A stretch of DNA of 38,590 bases from an uncultured Eubacteriales bacterium (GCA_902465495.1 CABQND010000013.1:1-38590); one strand, 5' to 3'. Positions 22,490 through 30,907 are shown, counted from the first letter of the stretch. Made by a program: numbers and translations. The notes: generated by a model from the letters alone, not told the origin.

Positions 22490-24010
22490 TTAACCTTTTT
22501 TAAGAACGCGATAACCTTTTTTAGGTTTTGGCTCAGAATGTCTTCCTTTGTAGATGTAGGAAAGGACCATGACGATGATCCCTGCGGCGATCACGGCAAT
22601 GACAATGTATGCCCATACAGGAATGGGAAGGCCTTTGACTTCCTCCCACATTTCGTTGACGGCGGCGTTGGTATCGTTGTCGAAATGTTGCATGATTGCG
22701 CTTCTTGCAATTACTTCCTCGGAGGGATACTGGGCCGCGATTTGTCGATCGAGGCTTTCTTCGGATACCCAGATGATATATTCACCATCTTTGTAAGCTC
22801 CGTCGCTTGTGCCGTTAAAAAAGTAATTGAGATCGTAGGGGACAAGAGGATTACCGTTTTCATCCAGGTCTCCTTCTTCTCCTTCGCTGTACCAGTCTTC
22901 GCCGGACATTTCTTCAAAAACGGCGTCGCCTGCGATTGCGCTGGTATACCCGATATAATTCATATTGATGACGGTATTGTCGGGGTCGGATAGGAAATCG
23001 ATGAATTTCTGAGCGAGCTCTACATTGGCGCCCTTGGGCATAACCCAACCGTCGAACCAGATATTCGAACATTCTTCAGGAACGATATAATTGAGGTAAA
23101 CGCCTGTTTCTTCAAGATTGCCTTCATCATCATAGATCGGTTCGGCTTCATCCATAGCGAACACGGCGTCACCGCTCCACGCAAAGTTAATTGCGATTTT
23201 GCCTGTAATCATATCCTGTTTACCGCTATCCACTTCGAAACCGTACAAATATTTTTTAAGATCGATGAGATCTTCCTTGACATTTTCTAAAGTGACTTCA
23301 TCGGTACGATTCATGATCTCGGTAACTTTTGCATTGTATTCAGCGTAATTAGGATCGTCGAGGGACTGTACATTGTACTGTGCGGCGAGGGTATCCAGCT
23401 CTTCCATATATTCATATGCAACGCCAAGGAAATAGGAGTCGCGTACGCTGTCTTTGATGGTGGTGAGATTGCTGTATTTTTCGTTCCAAATTCCGCCCCA
23501 ACTTTGCAAGTCTTCTTTGTCAACGATATCGGGATTATAAACATACCCCATGGTGCCCCACATGTATGCGACTGCATAATTAGTCCAGCCGTTTTGTTCA
23601 AACAGATCTTTGATATAGGGAGACGCGTATTTGGCGTAATTGCTGTTTTGAACAAATTCCGCATCAAACGGTTCGAGCATATCTTCGGCGATCATTTTCA
23701 TGATCATGTAATCGGAAGGGCAGACAAGGTCATATCCGCCGCCTCCGATTTTCAGCTCGTTGTACATATTTTCGTTGGTTCCGAAGGTAGAGTATTCAAC
23801 GGTCACGCCGGGGTTTTCTTCTTCAAATTTTGCGATCAGATCTACGTAACCGTCTTCTTCGCTATCCTCATTGCAGATATAGTCTTCCCAATTGTAAACG
23901 CGAAGGATTTGGGATTCGTTTTTTGTTTCTTTTGCGCATCCGGCGAATGCAAAAATTGAAGGGAAGAGCAAGGAGAAAGCCAAAGCTGTTGTAAGAATGC
24001 GTTTTTTCAT
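22490..24010 (-). CDS. potD: Spermidine/putrescine-binding lipoprotein with C-terminal anchor
   Basis: The substrate-binding protein of a polyamine ABC importer. A signal peptide ends in a lipobox (FAGC, Cys25). RVYNWEDYIC begins the mature fold, as in PotD/PotF; YDLVCPSDYMI, MWGTMGYVYNP, INFAWSGDAVFAMDE and WFDGWVMPKGA follow. At 506 residues it is longer than the usual ~350. Part of the excess is an acidic insertion near residues 380-430, and part is a C-terminal hydrophobic helix (about 465-487) with a basic tail. The protein would thus be fixed to the membrane at both ends. Its start overlaps the potC stop (ATGA). Confidence 0.93.
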   Translation of the reverse strand: MKKRILTTALAFSLLFPSIFAFAGCAKETKNESQILRVYNWEDYICNEDSEEDGYVDLIAKFEEENPGVTVEYSTFGTNENMYNELKIGGGGYDLVCPSDYMIMKMIAEDMLEPFDAEFVQNSNYAKYASPYIKDLFEQNGWTNYAVAYMWGTMGYVYNPDIVDKEDLQSWGGIWNEKYSNLTTIKDSVRDSYFLGVAYEYMEELDTLAAQYNVQSLDDPNYAEYNAKVTEIMNRTDEVTLENVKEDLIDLKKYLYGFEVDSGKQDMITGKIAINFAWSGDAVFAMDEAEPIYDDEGNLEETGVYLNYIVPEECSNIWFDGWVMPKGANVELAQKFIDFLSDPDNTVINMNYIGYTSAIAGDAVFEEMSGEDWYSEGEEGDLDENGNPLVPYDLNYFFNGTSDGAYKDGEYIIWVSEESLDRQIAAQYPSEEVIARSAIMQHFDNDTNAAVNEMWEEVKGLPIPVWAYIVIAVIAAGIIVMVLSYIYKGRHSEPKPKKGYRVLKKG

Positions 24011-24804
24011 CTTGCGGCCTCCTTTTTCTTTTTCCCGGCGCGCAGGTTTATTAAAAGTACTGCGGCGATCATTACAATAAAGATGATGGCGGAAAGCGCG
24101 CGCAGGGCAGGGGTCGAGCTGTTGGTTCCGTTTTTAACCGCGTTGTACACGTATGTGCTGATGGTATCAAATGTTTTCGGTTTTGTGAAAGCAGTAACGA
24201 TATAGTCGTCCAAAGACAAAGTAATGGATAGCATAAAACCCGAAAGGATACCGGTAAAGATCTGGGGGATAACAACCTTGAAAAGCGCTTGAGAAGGGCT
24301 TGCCCCAAGGTCAAGTGCGGCTTCATAAGTATTGGGATCCATTTGTTTGAGTTTGGGTAAAACAGACAGGATTACAAAAGGAGTGCACAATACCATGTGT
24401 CCGACGATCAGAGAGAGGTATGTTCGATACAGAAATACCATTGAAAATAAGAGGGCAAGCGAGATTGCTGTAACGATTTCGGCGTTGATTACCGGAATTT
24501 GAGAAATAGCCTGTAAAGGTTTGGCAACTTTGCGTTTGCTGTAAAAAATCCCGATTGCGCCTGCGGTTCCGAGTATGGTAGAAAGAGCGGCAGCGACAAG
24601 GGCCAGCCAAACGGTATTAAAGAGGATCTGCATGATCTCTTGATTGTGAAAAAGTTGTCTGTATAAATCAAACGAAAAATTGAATTTGCTAACGTCTATG
24701 ACCTTCGAGTTATCAAAACTGTAAACGACAAGCAAAAGAATAGGTGCATAGATGAACACTAAAACAATTGCGCAGAGAGCGATCGAAAGAATTTTTTTCA
24801 CCAT
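24007..24804 (-). CDS. potC: Polyamine ABC transporter permease PotC
   Basis: A 265-residue inner-membrane permease with six predicted helices. The EAA loop that docks the ATPase reads YEAALDLGASPSQALFKVVIPQI, close to the consensus EAA---G---------I-LP. YSFDNSKVIDVSKFNFSF near the N-terminus is typical of PotC. AAGGGGGG lies 6 bases before the ATG, and the gene overlaps potB by 7 bases. Confidence 0.95.
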   Translation of the reverse strand: MVKKILSIALCAIVLVFIYAPILLLVVYSFDNSKVIDVSKFNFSFDLYRQLFHNQEIMQILFNTVWLALVAAALSTILGTAGAIGIFYSKRKVAKPLQAISQIPVINAEIVTAISLALLFSMVFLYRTYLSLIVGHMVLCTPFVILSVLPKLKQMDPNTYEAALDLGASPSQALFKVVIPQIFTGILSGFMLSITLSLDDYIVTAFTKPKTFDTISTYVYNAVKNGTNSSTPALRALSAIIFIVMIAAVLLINLRAGKKKKEAAR

Positions 24805-25610
24805 AAGTTTGCCCCCCTTGCTTCATTTTTGCTGTCTTTGAACCCGCCTGTTGCGAGCAAAGTTAAAAAGATAATAACGAGCAGAATGATGGAAATCATG
24901 GACCCCATATGCCAGTTATCGTACGTGGTAAAATATTCGTTGATCAATTTGCCGAGAATGGTGATATTGAAATTGCCGAGGGTGTCGGAAACTACGTAGT
25001 TGGTCATAGACGGCATAAATACCATTGTGATCCCGGAGATAACGCCGGGCATGGAAAGCGGCAGGGTTACTTTGGAAAATACGGTAAACTTATTTCCGCC
25101 GAGGTCCGAAGCTGCTTCCAGGTAACTATTATCCAATTTTTCCAGCGTGGTATAAAGCGGTAAAATCATAAAGGGTAAAAAATCATAGACCATGCCGATG
25201 ATCGTGTTCAGGTAATTTTGTGTACCCAAAAGATTAATGACGTCCAAAAGATCGCGCAGCGCATTGATACGAAGGACGAAATTGATCCACATAGGCATAA
25301 TAAACAGCATCAAAAGTACATTGCGCTTGCGAAATTTGCTGCGGGCGAGGATATACGCGATCGGATAGCCGATGAGCAAGCAAATAGTCGTGGAGATAAT
25401 CGCGATAGTAAAGCTCATTAACAGAGTGGATAGTTTTGCGGTACTGGTGAAAAAGTTTGCAAAATTAGCGAAGGTGAAGGTAATGCTTCCGTTCACCGTG
25501 TCGGTAAAAGCATAAAACAGGATCATCAGCATGGGAAAAACAACAAAGAGCGCCAAAAACAGTGCATACGGAATGCAAAGCTGTTTACGTGAAAAATGAA
25601 CCTTCATCAT
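24798..25610 (-). CDS. potB: Polyamine ABC transporter permease PotB
   Basis: The partner permease of PotC: 270 residues, six helices, EAA loop YLEAASDLGGNKFTVFSKVTLPLS. FYAFTDTVNGSITFTFANFANFF after the first helix is PotB-like. The ATG (or the adjacent in-frame ATG) sits just after the potA stop, with AGGAG in the potA end as ribosome site, so translation is coupled. Confidence 0.95.
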   Translation of the reverse strand: MMKVHFSRKQLCIPYALFLALFVVFPMLMILFYAFTDTVNGSITFTFANFANFFTSTAKLSTLLMSFTIAIISTTICLLIGYPIAYILARSKFRKRNVLLMLFIMPMWINFVLRINALRDLLDVINLLGTQNYLNTIIGMVYDFLPFMILPLYTTLEKLDNSYLEAASDLGGNKFTVFSKVTLPLSMPGVISGITMVFMPSMTNYVVSDTLGNFNITILGKLINEYFTTYDNWHMGSMISIILLVIIFLTLLATGGFKDSKNEARGANLW

Positions 25611-25611
25611 T

Positions 25612-27123
25612 TTACTTATTCTCCTGTTTCAAGGTAAGATGAATGTTTTCGGGTTTAATCTTCACGCTGACATAGTCATTTTCGTTCCAAAGATCTTCGG
25701 AATCGAAGACGTAATCTTCTTCGTTTTCTTCTGTGCGGACGATGTACTGATAGTGGTCGCCTTTGTAAATAAGGGAAACGATATGCCCGCGAGCGCCACC
25801 TTCATCGGCGTTATCGCTGATTTCGATATCTTTCAGGTCGACTTCTACTTTAACGTCGACGTCGGTCAAATCGATCTGCTCGCCATCTGCGGTAATAAGA
25901 TACCCTTCTTCATCGAGATGGGAACCGGGGTAGAGTTGCGTAACGTCGCATTCAAATTCACCGTCGCCGAAAACCACGGTATTTTTCTTGGTGATATACC
26001 CGTCGTATTTATTTACGGTGAATTCCTTTTTCATAATGTGAATGTCATCGGGTTCGATGATCATGCCGATTACGTCGCCGACATTGCGGCTCTGTGTGCT
26101 CTGAATGACCATTTCCGATCTGCCGACCATTGCTGTAATTTCGTAGTGTACGCCTTTGAATACGACGGATACAACTTTCCCCGTAAGCATTCCTTCTTCG
26201 GGTGCGGTCATTTTGATGTCTTCGGGGCGAACGACAACATCGACTTTTTCGTTTTTCTCGAAATCATCGACACATTTGAAATTTTTGTTGCAGAATCGCA
26301 CGGAATGACGAGCAACCATTGTGCCGCTCAAAATGTTACTGTCGCCGATAAAGTCGGCAACGAAGGCGTTGGCGGGCTCGTTGTAGATAGCGGTAGGGGT
26401 TCCGATCTGCTGAATTTTGCCGTCTTTCATGACGACAATGGTATCGCTCATGGTCAGAGCTTCTTCTTGGTCGTGGGTGACGTAAATAAAGGTAATGCCA
26501 AGTTTTTTGTGCATTTCTTTCAGTTCGATCTGCATCTCTTTTCGCATTTTCAGATCGAGTGCACCGAGCGGTTCATCGAGAAGCAAAATTTCCGGTTCAT
26601 TGATGATCGCCCGTGCGATCGCAACGCGCTGCTGCTGACCGCCCGACAGGGTAGAAACTGCGCGCTTTTCAAACCCTTCAAGGTCAACGACGGCAAGTGC
26701 GTTTTTCACTTTTTCGTCGATTTCTTTGCGGGTGAGTTTTTGCATTTTTGTGTAAGTTTCGCCTTTGTCGTTCACATATGTGACGGGAATTTTTTTCAGT
26801 TTGAGCCCGAAAGCCACATTATCGTAAATATTATAATGCGGGAAAAGCGCATAACGCTGGAATACGGTATTGACCGGTCGCTTGTTAGGCGGAAGATTGG
26901 TAATATCCTTACCGTTGAGCAGGATTTTGCCCGAGGTAGGGATATCAAAGCCCGCGATCATGCGCAGAGTGGTGGTCTTGCCGCAACCCGACGGTCCGAG
27001 AAGGGTAATAAATTCGCCTTTACGGACATAAAGGTTGACGTCTTCCACCGCAGCCGTTTCATCGAAAATCTTGGATACATTTACGATTTCGATGATCTTT
27101 TCGTCTTTTCTGAGTTCAGCCAT
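25612..27123 (-). CDS. potA: Polyamine ABC transporter ATPase PotA with doubled C-terminal unit
   Basis: The ATPase that powers polyamine import on the inner face of the membrane. Walker A GPSGCGKTT (44-52), signature LSGGQQQR (159-166), Walker B LLLDEP (180-185) and the switch His in THD (216-218) are intact. PotA is usually about 350-380 residues; this has 503. The TOBE-like regulatory unit appears twice, at about 293-365 (VVRPEDIKM, VVSVVFKGVHYEI, IIEPDDIHI) and 425-498 (VDLKDIEI, IVSLIYKGDHYQY, KIKPENIHL). A short insert near 114-133 lies inside the ATPase domain. I chose ATG 27123, 9 bases after AGGA; an ATG at 27132 abuts that site. Confidence 0.94.
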   Translation of the reverse strand: MAELRKDEKIIEIVNVSKIFDETAAVEDVNLYVRKGEFITLLGPSGCGKTTTLRMIAGFDIPTSGKILLNGKDITNLPPNKRPVNTVFQRYALFPHYNIYDNVAFGLKLKKIPVTYVNDKGETYTKMQKLTRKEIDEKVKNALAVVDLEGFEKRAVSTLSGGQQQRVAIARAIINEPEILLLDEPLGALDLKMRKEMQIELKEMHKKLGITFIYVTHDQEEALTMSDTIVVMKDGKIQQIGTPTAIYNEPANAFVADFIGDSNILSGTMVARHSVRFCNKNFKCVDDFEKNEKVDVVVRPEDIKMTAPEEGMLTGKVVSVVFKGVHYEITAMVGRSEMVIQSTQSRNVGDVIGMIIEPDDIHIMKKEFTVNKYDGYITKKNTVVFGDGEFECDVTQLYPGSHLDEEGYLITADGEQIDLTDVDVKVEVDLKDIEISDNADEGGARGHIVSLIYKGDHYQYIVRTEENEEDYVFDSEDLWNENDYVSVKIKPENIHLTLKQENK

Positions 27124-27185
27124 AGTTTTCATTCCTGTACAATATATTTTTTGACGGCAGGGCCGTTTTTTGCAATAAATTTCGT

Positions 27186-27719
27186 TTAAAAATTGGGAGG
27201 GGAAGAGATCCAGATGATCTTAGCTTTTTTTTGTGATTCGTTGGATATACTGTGTGTTTTGTCCGCCGTATAGTAAAAACTTTCCCCGGTGCGGCAAATA
27301 TATTTCTTTTTACCGAGATACAGCGCAACAGTACCTTCGATAACATATCCGAATTCTTCGCCTTCATGCGGTACGTCCTCGGGTACCGATGCGCCGGGGG
27401 CAAGTTCTACGGTCAAAGGCTCCATAAGGTTTTTTTGCGCGTTTGGCACCAGCCAGTTTTGAATGATTCCATCCGATTCTTTTTCAATGTAATCATTTTC
27501 ACCGAATACAGCTTTTTCATTTTTTTCGTCTTTGAAAAATTCACTGAAACTGCTGCCGAGGGCAGAAAGGATATCCCCGAGTGTTGTGATGGATGGACTG
27601 GTCAGATCGTTTTCCAACTGCGAAATATACCCCTTTGTCAATTCGCAGCGGTCTGCAAGTTCTTCCTGTGTAAGGTTGTGTTGCTGTCGCATTTCTCTGA
27701 TTTTCGTTCCCAGAAGCAT
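27186..27719 (-). CDS. XRE-family regulator with C-terminal cupin domain (PuuR-like)
   Basis: A 177-residue DNA-binding protein. Residues 1-60 form an XRE helix-turn-helix (NLTQEELADRCELTKGYISQ, SPSITTLGDI). A cupin domain follows (about 105-175: VPHEGEEFGYVIEGTVALYL, GESFYYTADKTHSI) as in PuuR-type polyamine regulators. It heads the potABCD genes, with 54 bases to potA, so it probably senses a polyamine and controls the operon. I chose the ATG at 27719, 4 bases after AAGGG; an in-frame upstream start would need the operator region to be coding. Confidence 0.9.
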   Translation of the reverse strand: MLLGTKIREMRQQHNLTQEELADRCELTKGYISQLENDLTSPSITTLGDILSALGSSFSEFFKDEKNEKAVFGENDYIEKESDGIIQNWLVPNAQKNLMEPLTVELAPGASVPEDVPHEGEEFGYVIEGTVALYLGKKKYICRTGESFYYTADKTHSISNESQKKAKIIWISSPPNF

Positions 27720-27740
27720 ACGTCCCTTCTCATAATTTTT

Positions 27741-27796
27741 TTGCGACAGAAGTCGCAATAATTTTAAACTTTTGGTTTAGTAATTTTAAACCAAAA
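27741..27796 (-). promoter_or_regulatory. Two inverted repeats, candidate regulator operators
   Basis: Two perfect inverted repeats lie between the promoter and the regulator start: TTGCGAC-N4-GTCGCAA (27741-27758) and TTTTGGTTTA-N7-TAAACCAAAA (27770-27796). Their position downstream of the -10 box suits autorepression by the XRE-cupin protein. Which one is bound is unknown. Confidence 0.6.
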
Positions 27797-27799
27797 AAT

Positions 27800-27827
27800 A
27801 TTATATAAGAACTAAAAAAAAACGCAA
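27800..27827 (-). promoter_or_regulatory. Promoter of regulator-potABCD
   Basis: On the minus strand, TTGCGT (27827-27822), a 16-bp spacer and TATAAT (27805-27800). The -35 box is weak and lies in one arm of the hairpin at 27817-27846. Confidence 0.65.
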
Positions 27828-27846
27828 CTGTTTTATTGCGTTTTTT
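27817..27846. terminator. Terminator-like hairpin upstream of the pot operon
   Basis: AAAAAACGCAA (27817-27827) pairs with TTGCGTTTTTT (27836-27846); both strands have T-runs. No gene between it and rpsT needs it, since rpsT has its own terminator. The stretch 27847-28060 is AT-rich and holds only a weak AAAGAC/GTCTTT hairpin near 27985-28012; I see no gene in it. Confidence 0.55.
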
Positions 27847-28060
27847 CAAAAAATTTTTATTTTTTTTCACAGATTGATCAAAAAAGGGAAGGGGTAAACT
27901 TGTTATTTGGGTTGTTAAGAAAATTTGCAACAAGCAGAGCTTGATTTACGGGTATAAATGAAAACAATTCAATCGTTTTTAAAGCCGATCAAAAAGACAG
28001 AGAGGTCTTTTTTTTGATTCGTTATTTTGATACGCAAAGCCTGTTAAAAGAGATAAAACA

Positions 28061-28088
28061 AAAAAGAGCGACAAGAGTCGCTCTTTTT
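28061..28088 (-). terminator. rpsT terminator
   Basis: A perfect 12-bp stem (AAAAAGAGCGAC with GTCGCTCTTTTT, 4-base loop). On the minus strand it ends in TTTTTTGTTTT. Confidence 0.92.
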
Positions 28089-28111
28089 ATCAATCAATAA
28101 TCAAGGAAAAA

Positions 28112-28492
28112 TTATTCGGCATCCTTTGCCTTTTTAGCCCGGGTTTTTTTAGGGGCTTCTTCAACAACGGGAGCGGGTTCTTCTTTGACTTCTTCCTGTG
28201 CGCTAGGGGCGGGGGCAGTTTTAACGCCCGCTTTCAAAGCGTTGAGGTTTTTCGCCAAAGCAGATTTTTTGTTCGCAGCATTGTTTTTGTGCAGGATCCC
28301 CTTGGAAACAGCAGAATCGATCACGGAAACAGTTTCAGGCAAAAGCTTTTCAGCAGTTTCCACGTCACCAGCGGCGATTGCCGCATTATACTTCTTAATC
28401 GCGGTCTTGATAGAAGACTTGATCATTTTGTTCTGCGTATTTTTCTTTTCGGTAACAAGTACGCGTTTTTTCGCGGATTTAATGTTAGGCAC
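28112..28492 (-). CDS. rpsT: 30S ribosomal protein S20 with acidic/basic tail
   Basis: S20 binds 16S rRNA in the body of the small subunit. The start PNIKSAKKRVLVTEKK and the helical bundle up to NLNALKAG (about residue 84) are typical. The usual length is about 87; this protein has 126, with a 40-residue tail rich in Ala, Pro, Glu and finally Lys/Arg (EEVKEEPAPVVEEAPKK, TRAKKAK). I chose the GTG at 28492, 7 bases after AAAGGAG; the ATG at 28519 would add nine residues and lacks a ribosome site. Monocistronic. Confidence 0.96.
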   Translation of the reverse strand: MPNIKSAKKRVLVTEKKNTQNKMIKSSIKTAIKKYNAAIAAGDVETAEKLLPETVSVIDSAVSKGILHKNNAANKKSALAKNLNALKAGVKTAPAPSAQEEVKEEPAPVVEEAPKKTRAKKAKDAE

Positions 28493-28531
28493 TTTGTTTC
28501 TCCTTTCATGGTTACTCAATTGTACCCGATT

Positions 28532-28560
28532 ATTTTAGCATAAAAAAATGCGCTTGTAAA
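28532..28560 (-). promoter_or_regulatory. rpsT promoter
   Basis: Minus strand TTTACA (28560-28555), a 17-bp spacer and TAAAAT (28537-28532). Confidence 0.85.
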
Positions 28561-28639
28561 CTGTTTTTTGGCGAAAAGTGTAATTTATTCTTTTGATTTT
28601 TCATATATTTTCCGAATAAAAGATGGCGAGGGGTAAGAA

Positions 28640-29398
28640 ATGAATAAAAAATTTATTGCCTTTTTTGACAGCGGAGTTGGCGGGTTATCTTTATTAAGAG
28701 AATGTTGGTGTCGATATCCTTATGAACGGTATTTATATTTTGGTGACAATGCGAATGCGCCGTATGGAAATCGAGGGGCGGAGGAGATTTGTCGGCTGGC
28801 GCGTAGTGCATTTGATCAGCTGGCGCAGTATCCGTTGCGGGCGGCAGTGATCGCGTGTAATACGGTTACGGCGGAGTGTGTGGAAGATTTGCGGCCGCTT
28901 TATTCATTTCCCATTGTAGGGATAGAGCCTGCGATCAAGCCGGCAGCGGCTTTTGCAAGCGGAGGAAAGGTGCTCGTTCTTGCCACAAGGGCGACGCTTG
29001 CCAGCGAGCGAGTCCGGAGTTTGATCGAGCGTAATTCCGCGCAAGTTTCGGTATCACTTCATTGTCCGGCGGCGCTTGCAGGAGAGATTGAGAAAAATAT
29101 TTTCTGCCTTGATCGGATCGATTTGGCAAAGCATCTTCCGGAGGGAAAATTTGACGCAGTGGTTCTGGGTTGTACACATTACATATTATTGCGAGAAAGG
29201 ATAGGAAAAGTGCTCGGATGTCCTGTTTTTGACGGTGTATCAGCCACTGTTGACCACTTGGCTAAGATTACGAACATATGTTCAAAAAACGTCAAAAATT
29301 GCCGAAAAAAAGAGGTTTTTTTTGTTGGTCCTTCAAAAAACATAAATAAAGAAGTATTTTTTGCGCTAAATAAAGCAAACAAACGTTCGCAAAAGTAA
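28640..29398 (+). CDS. murI: Glutamate racemase
   Basis: It makes D-glutamate for the peptidoglycan stem peptide. FFDSGVGG (D10), ACNTVTA (C73) and GCTHY (C178) give the catalytic Asp and the two-base Cys pair; FGDNANAPYG is also conserved. Its 252 residues are slightly short, and the last ~25 are Lys/Asn-rich. GAGGGG precedes the ATG. The gene stands just before the dcw promoter and feeds the MurD step, which adds D-Glu. Confidence 0.95.
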   Translation: MNKKFIAFFDSGVGGLSLLRECWCRYPYERYLYFGDNANAPYGNRGAEEICRLARSAFDQLAQYPLRAAVIACNTVTAECVEDLRPLYSFPIVGIEPAIKPAAAFASGGKVLVLATRATLASERVRSLIERNSAQVSVSLHCPAALAGEIEKNIFCLDRIDLAKHLPEGKFDAVVLGCTHYILLRERIGKVLGCPVFDGVSATVDHLAKITNICSKNVKNCRKKEVFFVGPSKNINKEVFFALNKANKRSQK

Positions 29399-29443
29399 AA
29401 ATTGGTTAAAAAAGTTTTGATTTTTGAGAATTATTTGGAGAAA

Positions 29444-29469
29444 AGTGGTTGACAGTGGTCAAAAGTGGT
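29444..29469 (+). promoter_or_regulatory. MraZ operator: three AGTGGT direct repeats
   Basis: AGTGGT occurs at 29444, 29454 and 29464, an exact 10-bp period, each in a context like AAAGTGG. MraZ proteins bind such short direct repeats with a 10-bp period at their own promoters. The repeats lie across the -35 box and the spacer, which suits autoregulation. Confidence 0.82.
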
Positions 29470-29477
29470 GATATAAT
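29449..29477 (+). promoter_or_regulatory. dcw cluster promoter
   Basis: A perfect consensus: TTGACA (29449-29454), a 17-bp spacer and TATAAT (29472-29477), ahead of mraZ. Confidence 0.93.
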
Positions 29478-29506
29478 GAACGCACTACAAGGCAAGGAAG
29501 GCGAGT

Positions 29507-29950
29507 ATGTATTCTTTCAACGGGCGGTTCAATAACCGTTTGGACGACAAAAACAGAATACGCATTCCGGCGAAGTTCAAAGCGGAACTTGGCGCGGATT
29601 ACAAGCTCGCATTCGGGCCTGGCGAAAGCATCTATGTGATGCCGCAGCGTGAGTATCAAAAGATTCTGGACGGATTTGGCGAAGCGTCATTCTTTGACGA
29701 AGAAGCACAGAACGCGATTGCGATGTTTACCGGAATGGTCTACGATGTATCGGAAGACAATCAAGGGAGGGTGGTTCTTCCTGCGGAGCTGAAAGAATAC
29801 GCGAAGATCGACAAAGACATTGTGATCACGGGAGCGGCGTCCTACCTTCGTATTGAAGCGGCAGAGAAATTTGCCGAAAAGAATGCGAGTGTAAACATGG
29901 GCAGCGTTTTTGCGAAACTGAATGCACTGCGCGGCAGGACGAAGGAATGA
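29507..29950 (+). CDS. mraZ: Transcriptional regulator MraZ
   Basis: A 147-residue AbrB-like DNA-binding protein that controls the dcw cluster from its first position. It has the two SpoVT/AbrB-type half-domains: LDDKNRIRIPAKF (residues 12-24) and DNQGRVVLPAEL (about 83-94), both with the conserved Dxx(x)R. Ring-shaped oligomers are known for the family. AAGGAAGG precedes the ATG. The stop overlaps the rsmH start (ATGA). Confidence 0.96.
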   Translation: MYSFNGRFNNRLDDKNRIRIPAKFKAELGADYKLAFGPGESIYVMPQREYQKILDGFGEASFFDEEAQNAIAMFTGMVYDVSEDNQGRVVLPAELKEYAKIDKDIVITGAASYLRIEAAEKFAEKNASVNMGSVFAKLNALRGRTKE

Positions 29951-30882
29951 TTGAATTTTCGCACAAACCGGTAATGCTTGAAGAGTGCATGCAAGGCTTG
30001 CGGCTAAAAGACGGCGGGATTTACTTTGACGGGACGGTCGGCGGCGGCGGGCATTCGTATGAAATACTTGCACGGACGAGTCCGGGGGGAAGGCTGATAG
30101 CGACCGACTTGGACGATTACGCGATTCAAGCGGCAGAGAATCGGCTTCGGGAGTTCGCCGGGCGTTACGCAATTTACAAAAGTAATTACAAAGATTTTGA
30201 AGAAGTCTTTGAAAAAGCAGGGGTGGACAAGCCGGACGGAGTGCTTCTCGATTTCGGAGTTTCGAGTTTTCAGTTGGACGAAGCTTCGCGCGGGTTCAGT
30301 TATATGAAAGATGCGCCGTTGGACATGCGTATGGACAAAGATTCGGCGTTTTCGGCAGAAGATGTAGTCAACGGGTATTCGGAACAAGCTTTGGCAAAGA
30401 TCCTCAAAGAGTACGGCGAGGAAAAATTTGCGATGCGCATAGCGCAAAACATTGCAAAGGCGCGTTCAAAGAAAGCGATCCGCACGACGGGTGAGCTTTC
30501 ACAGATTGTAGAGGAAAGCATTCCCGCAAAATTCCGGCATAACGGCCCGTGTGCGCGCAAAACCTTTCAGGCGATCCGCATTGAAGTAAACGGCGAGTTG
30601 GAAGGATTGGAAAGGGCAGTGCGAGGGCTTACGCTTCGATTGAAAAAGGGCGGCAGGATTTGTATATTGACCTTTCATTCGTTGGAAGACCGAATTGTAA
30701 AAAATGTATTTCGTGATTTGGCGACCGACTGCATCTGTGATAAGAGTCTTCCGGTTTGTGTATGCGGAAGGAAAAAGGAAATTGAAATTGTGACCACCAA
30801 GCCGATTATCGCATCGGAAGAGGAAACGGAAAAAAATTCCCGTTCCAAATGTGCGAAACTGCGAATAGCGGAAAGGCTTTGA
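29947..30882 (+). CDS. rsmH: 16S rRNA (cytosine-1402-N4)-methyltransferase RsmH
   Basis: It methylates N4 of C1402 in the decoding centre of 16S rRNA, using SAM. The SAM motif FDGTVGGGGHS (about residues 28-38), LDFGVSSFQLDEASRGFSY, PLDMRMD and LTFHSLEDRIVK are the family signatures. Its 311 residues are standard. It is translationally coupled to mraZ by a 4-base overlap. Confidence 0.97.
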   Translation: MIEFSHKPVMLEECMQGLRLKDGGIYFDGTVGGGGHSYEILARTSPGGRLIATDLDDYAIQAAENRLREFAGRYAIYKSNYKDFEEVFEKAGVDKPDGVLLDFGVSSFQLDEASRGFSYMKDAPLDMRMDKDSAFSAEDVVNGYSEQALAKILKEYGEEKFAMRIAQNIAKARSKKAIRTTGELSQIVEESIPAKFRHNGPCARKTFQAIRIEVNGELEGLERAVRGLTLRLKKGGRICILTFHSLEDRIVKNVFRDLATDCICDKSLPVCVCGRKKEIEIVTTKPIIASEEETEKNSRSKCAKLRIAERL

Positions 30883-30907
30883 GAATATAGATAAGGAGAA
30901 CAAGAAA

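Noticed and set aside
25639..27189. 516-codon open frame opposite potA
   Set aside because: It mirrors the potA frame over its full length, has low-complexity Phe/Asp/Asn-rich sequence, and has no ribosome site. It is an antisense shadow.
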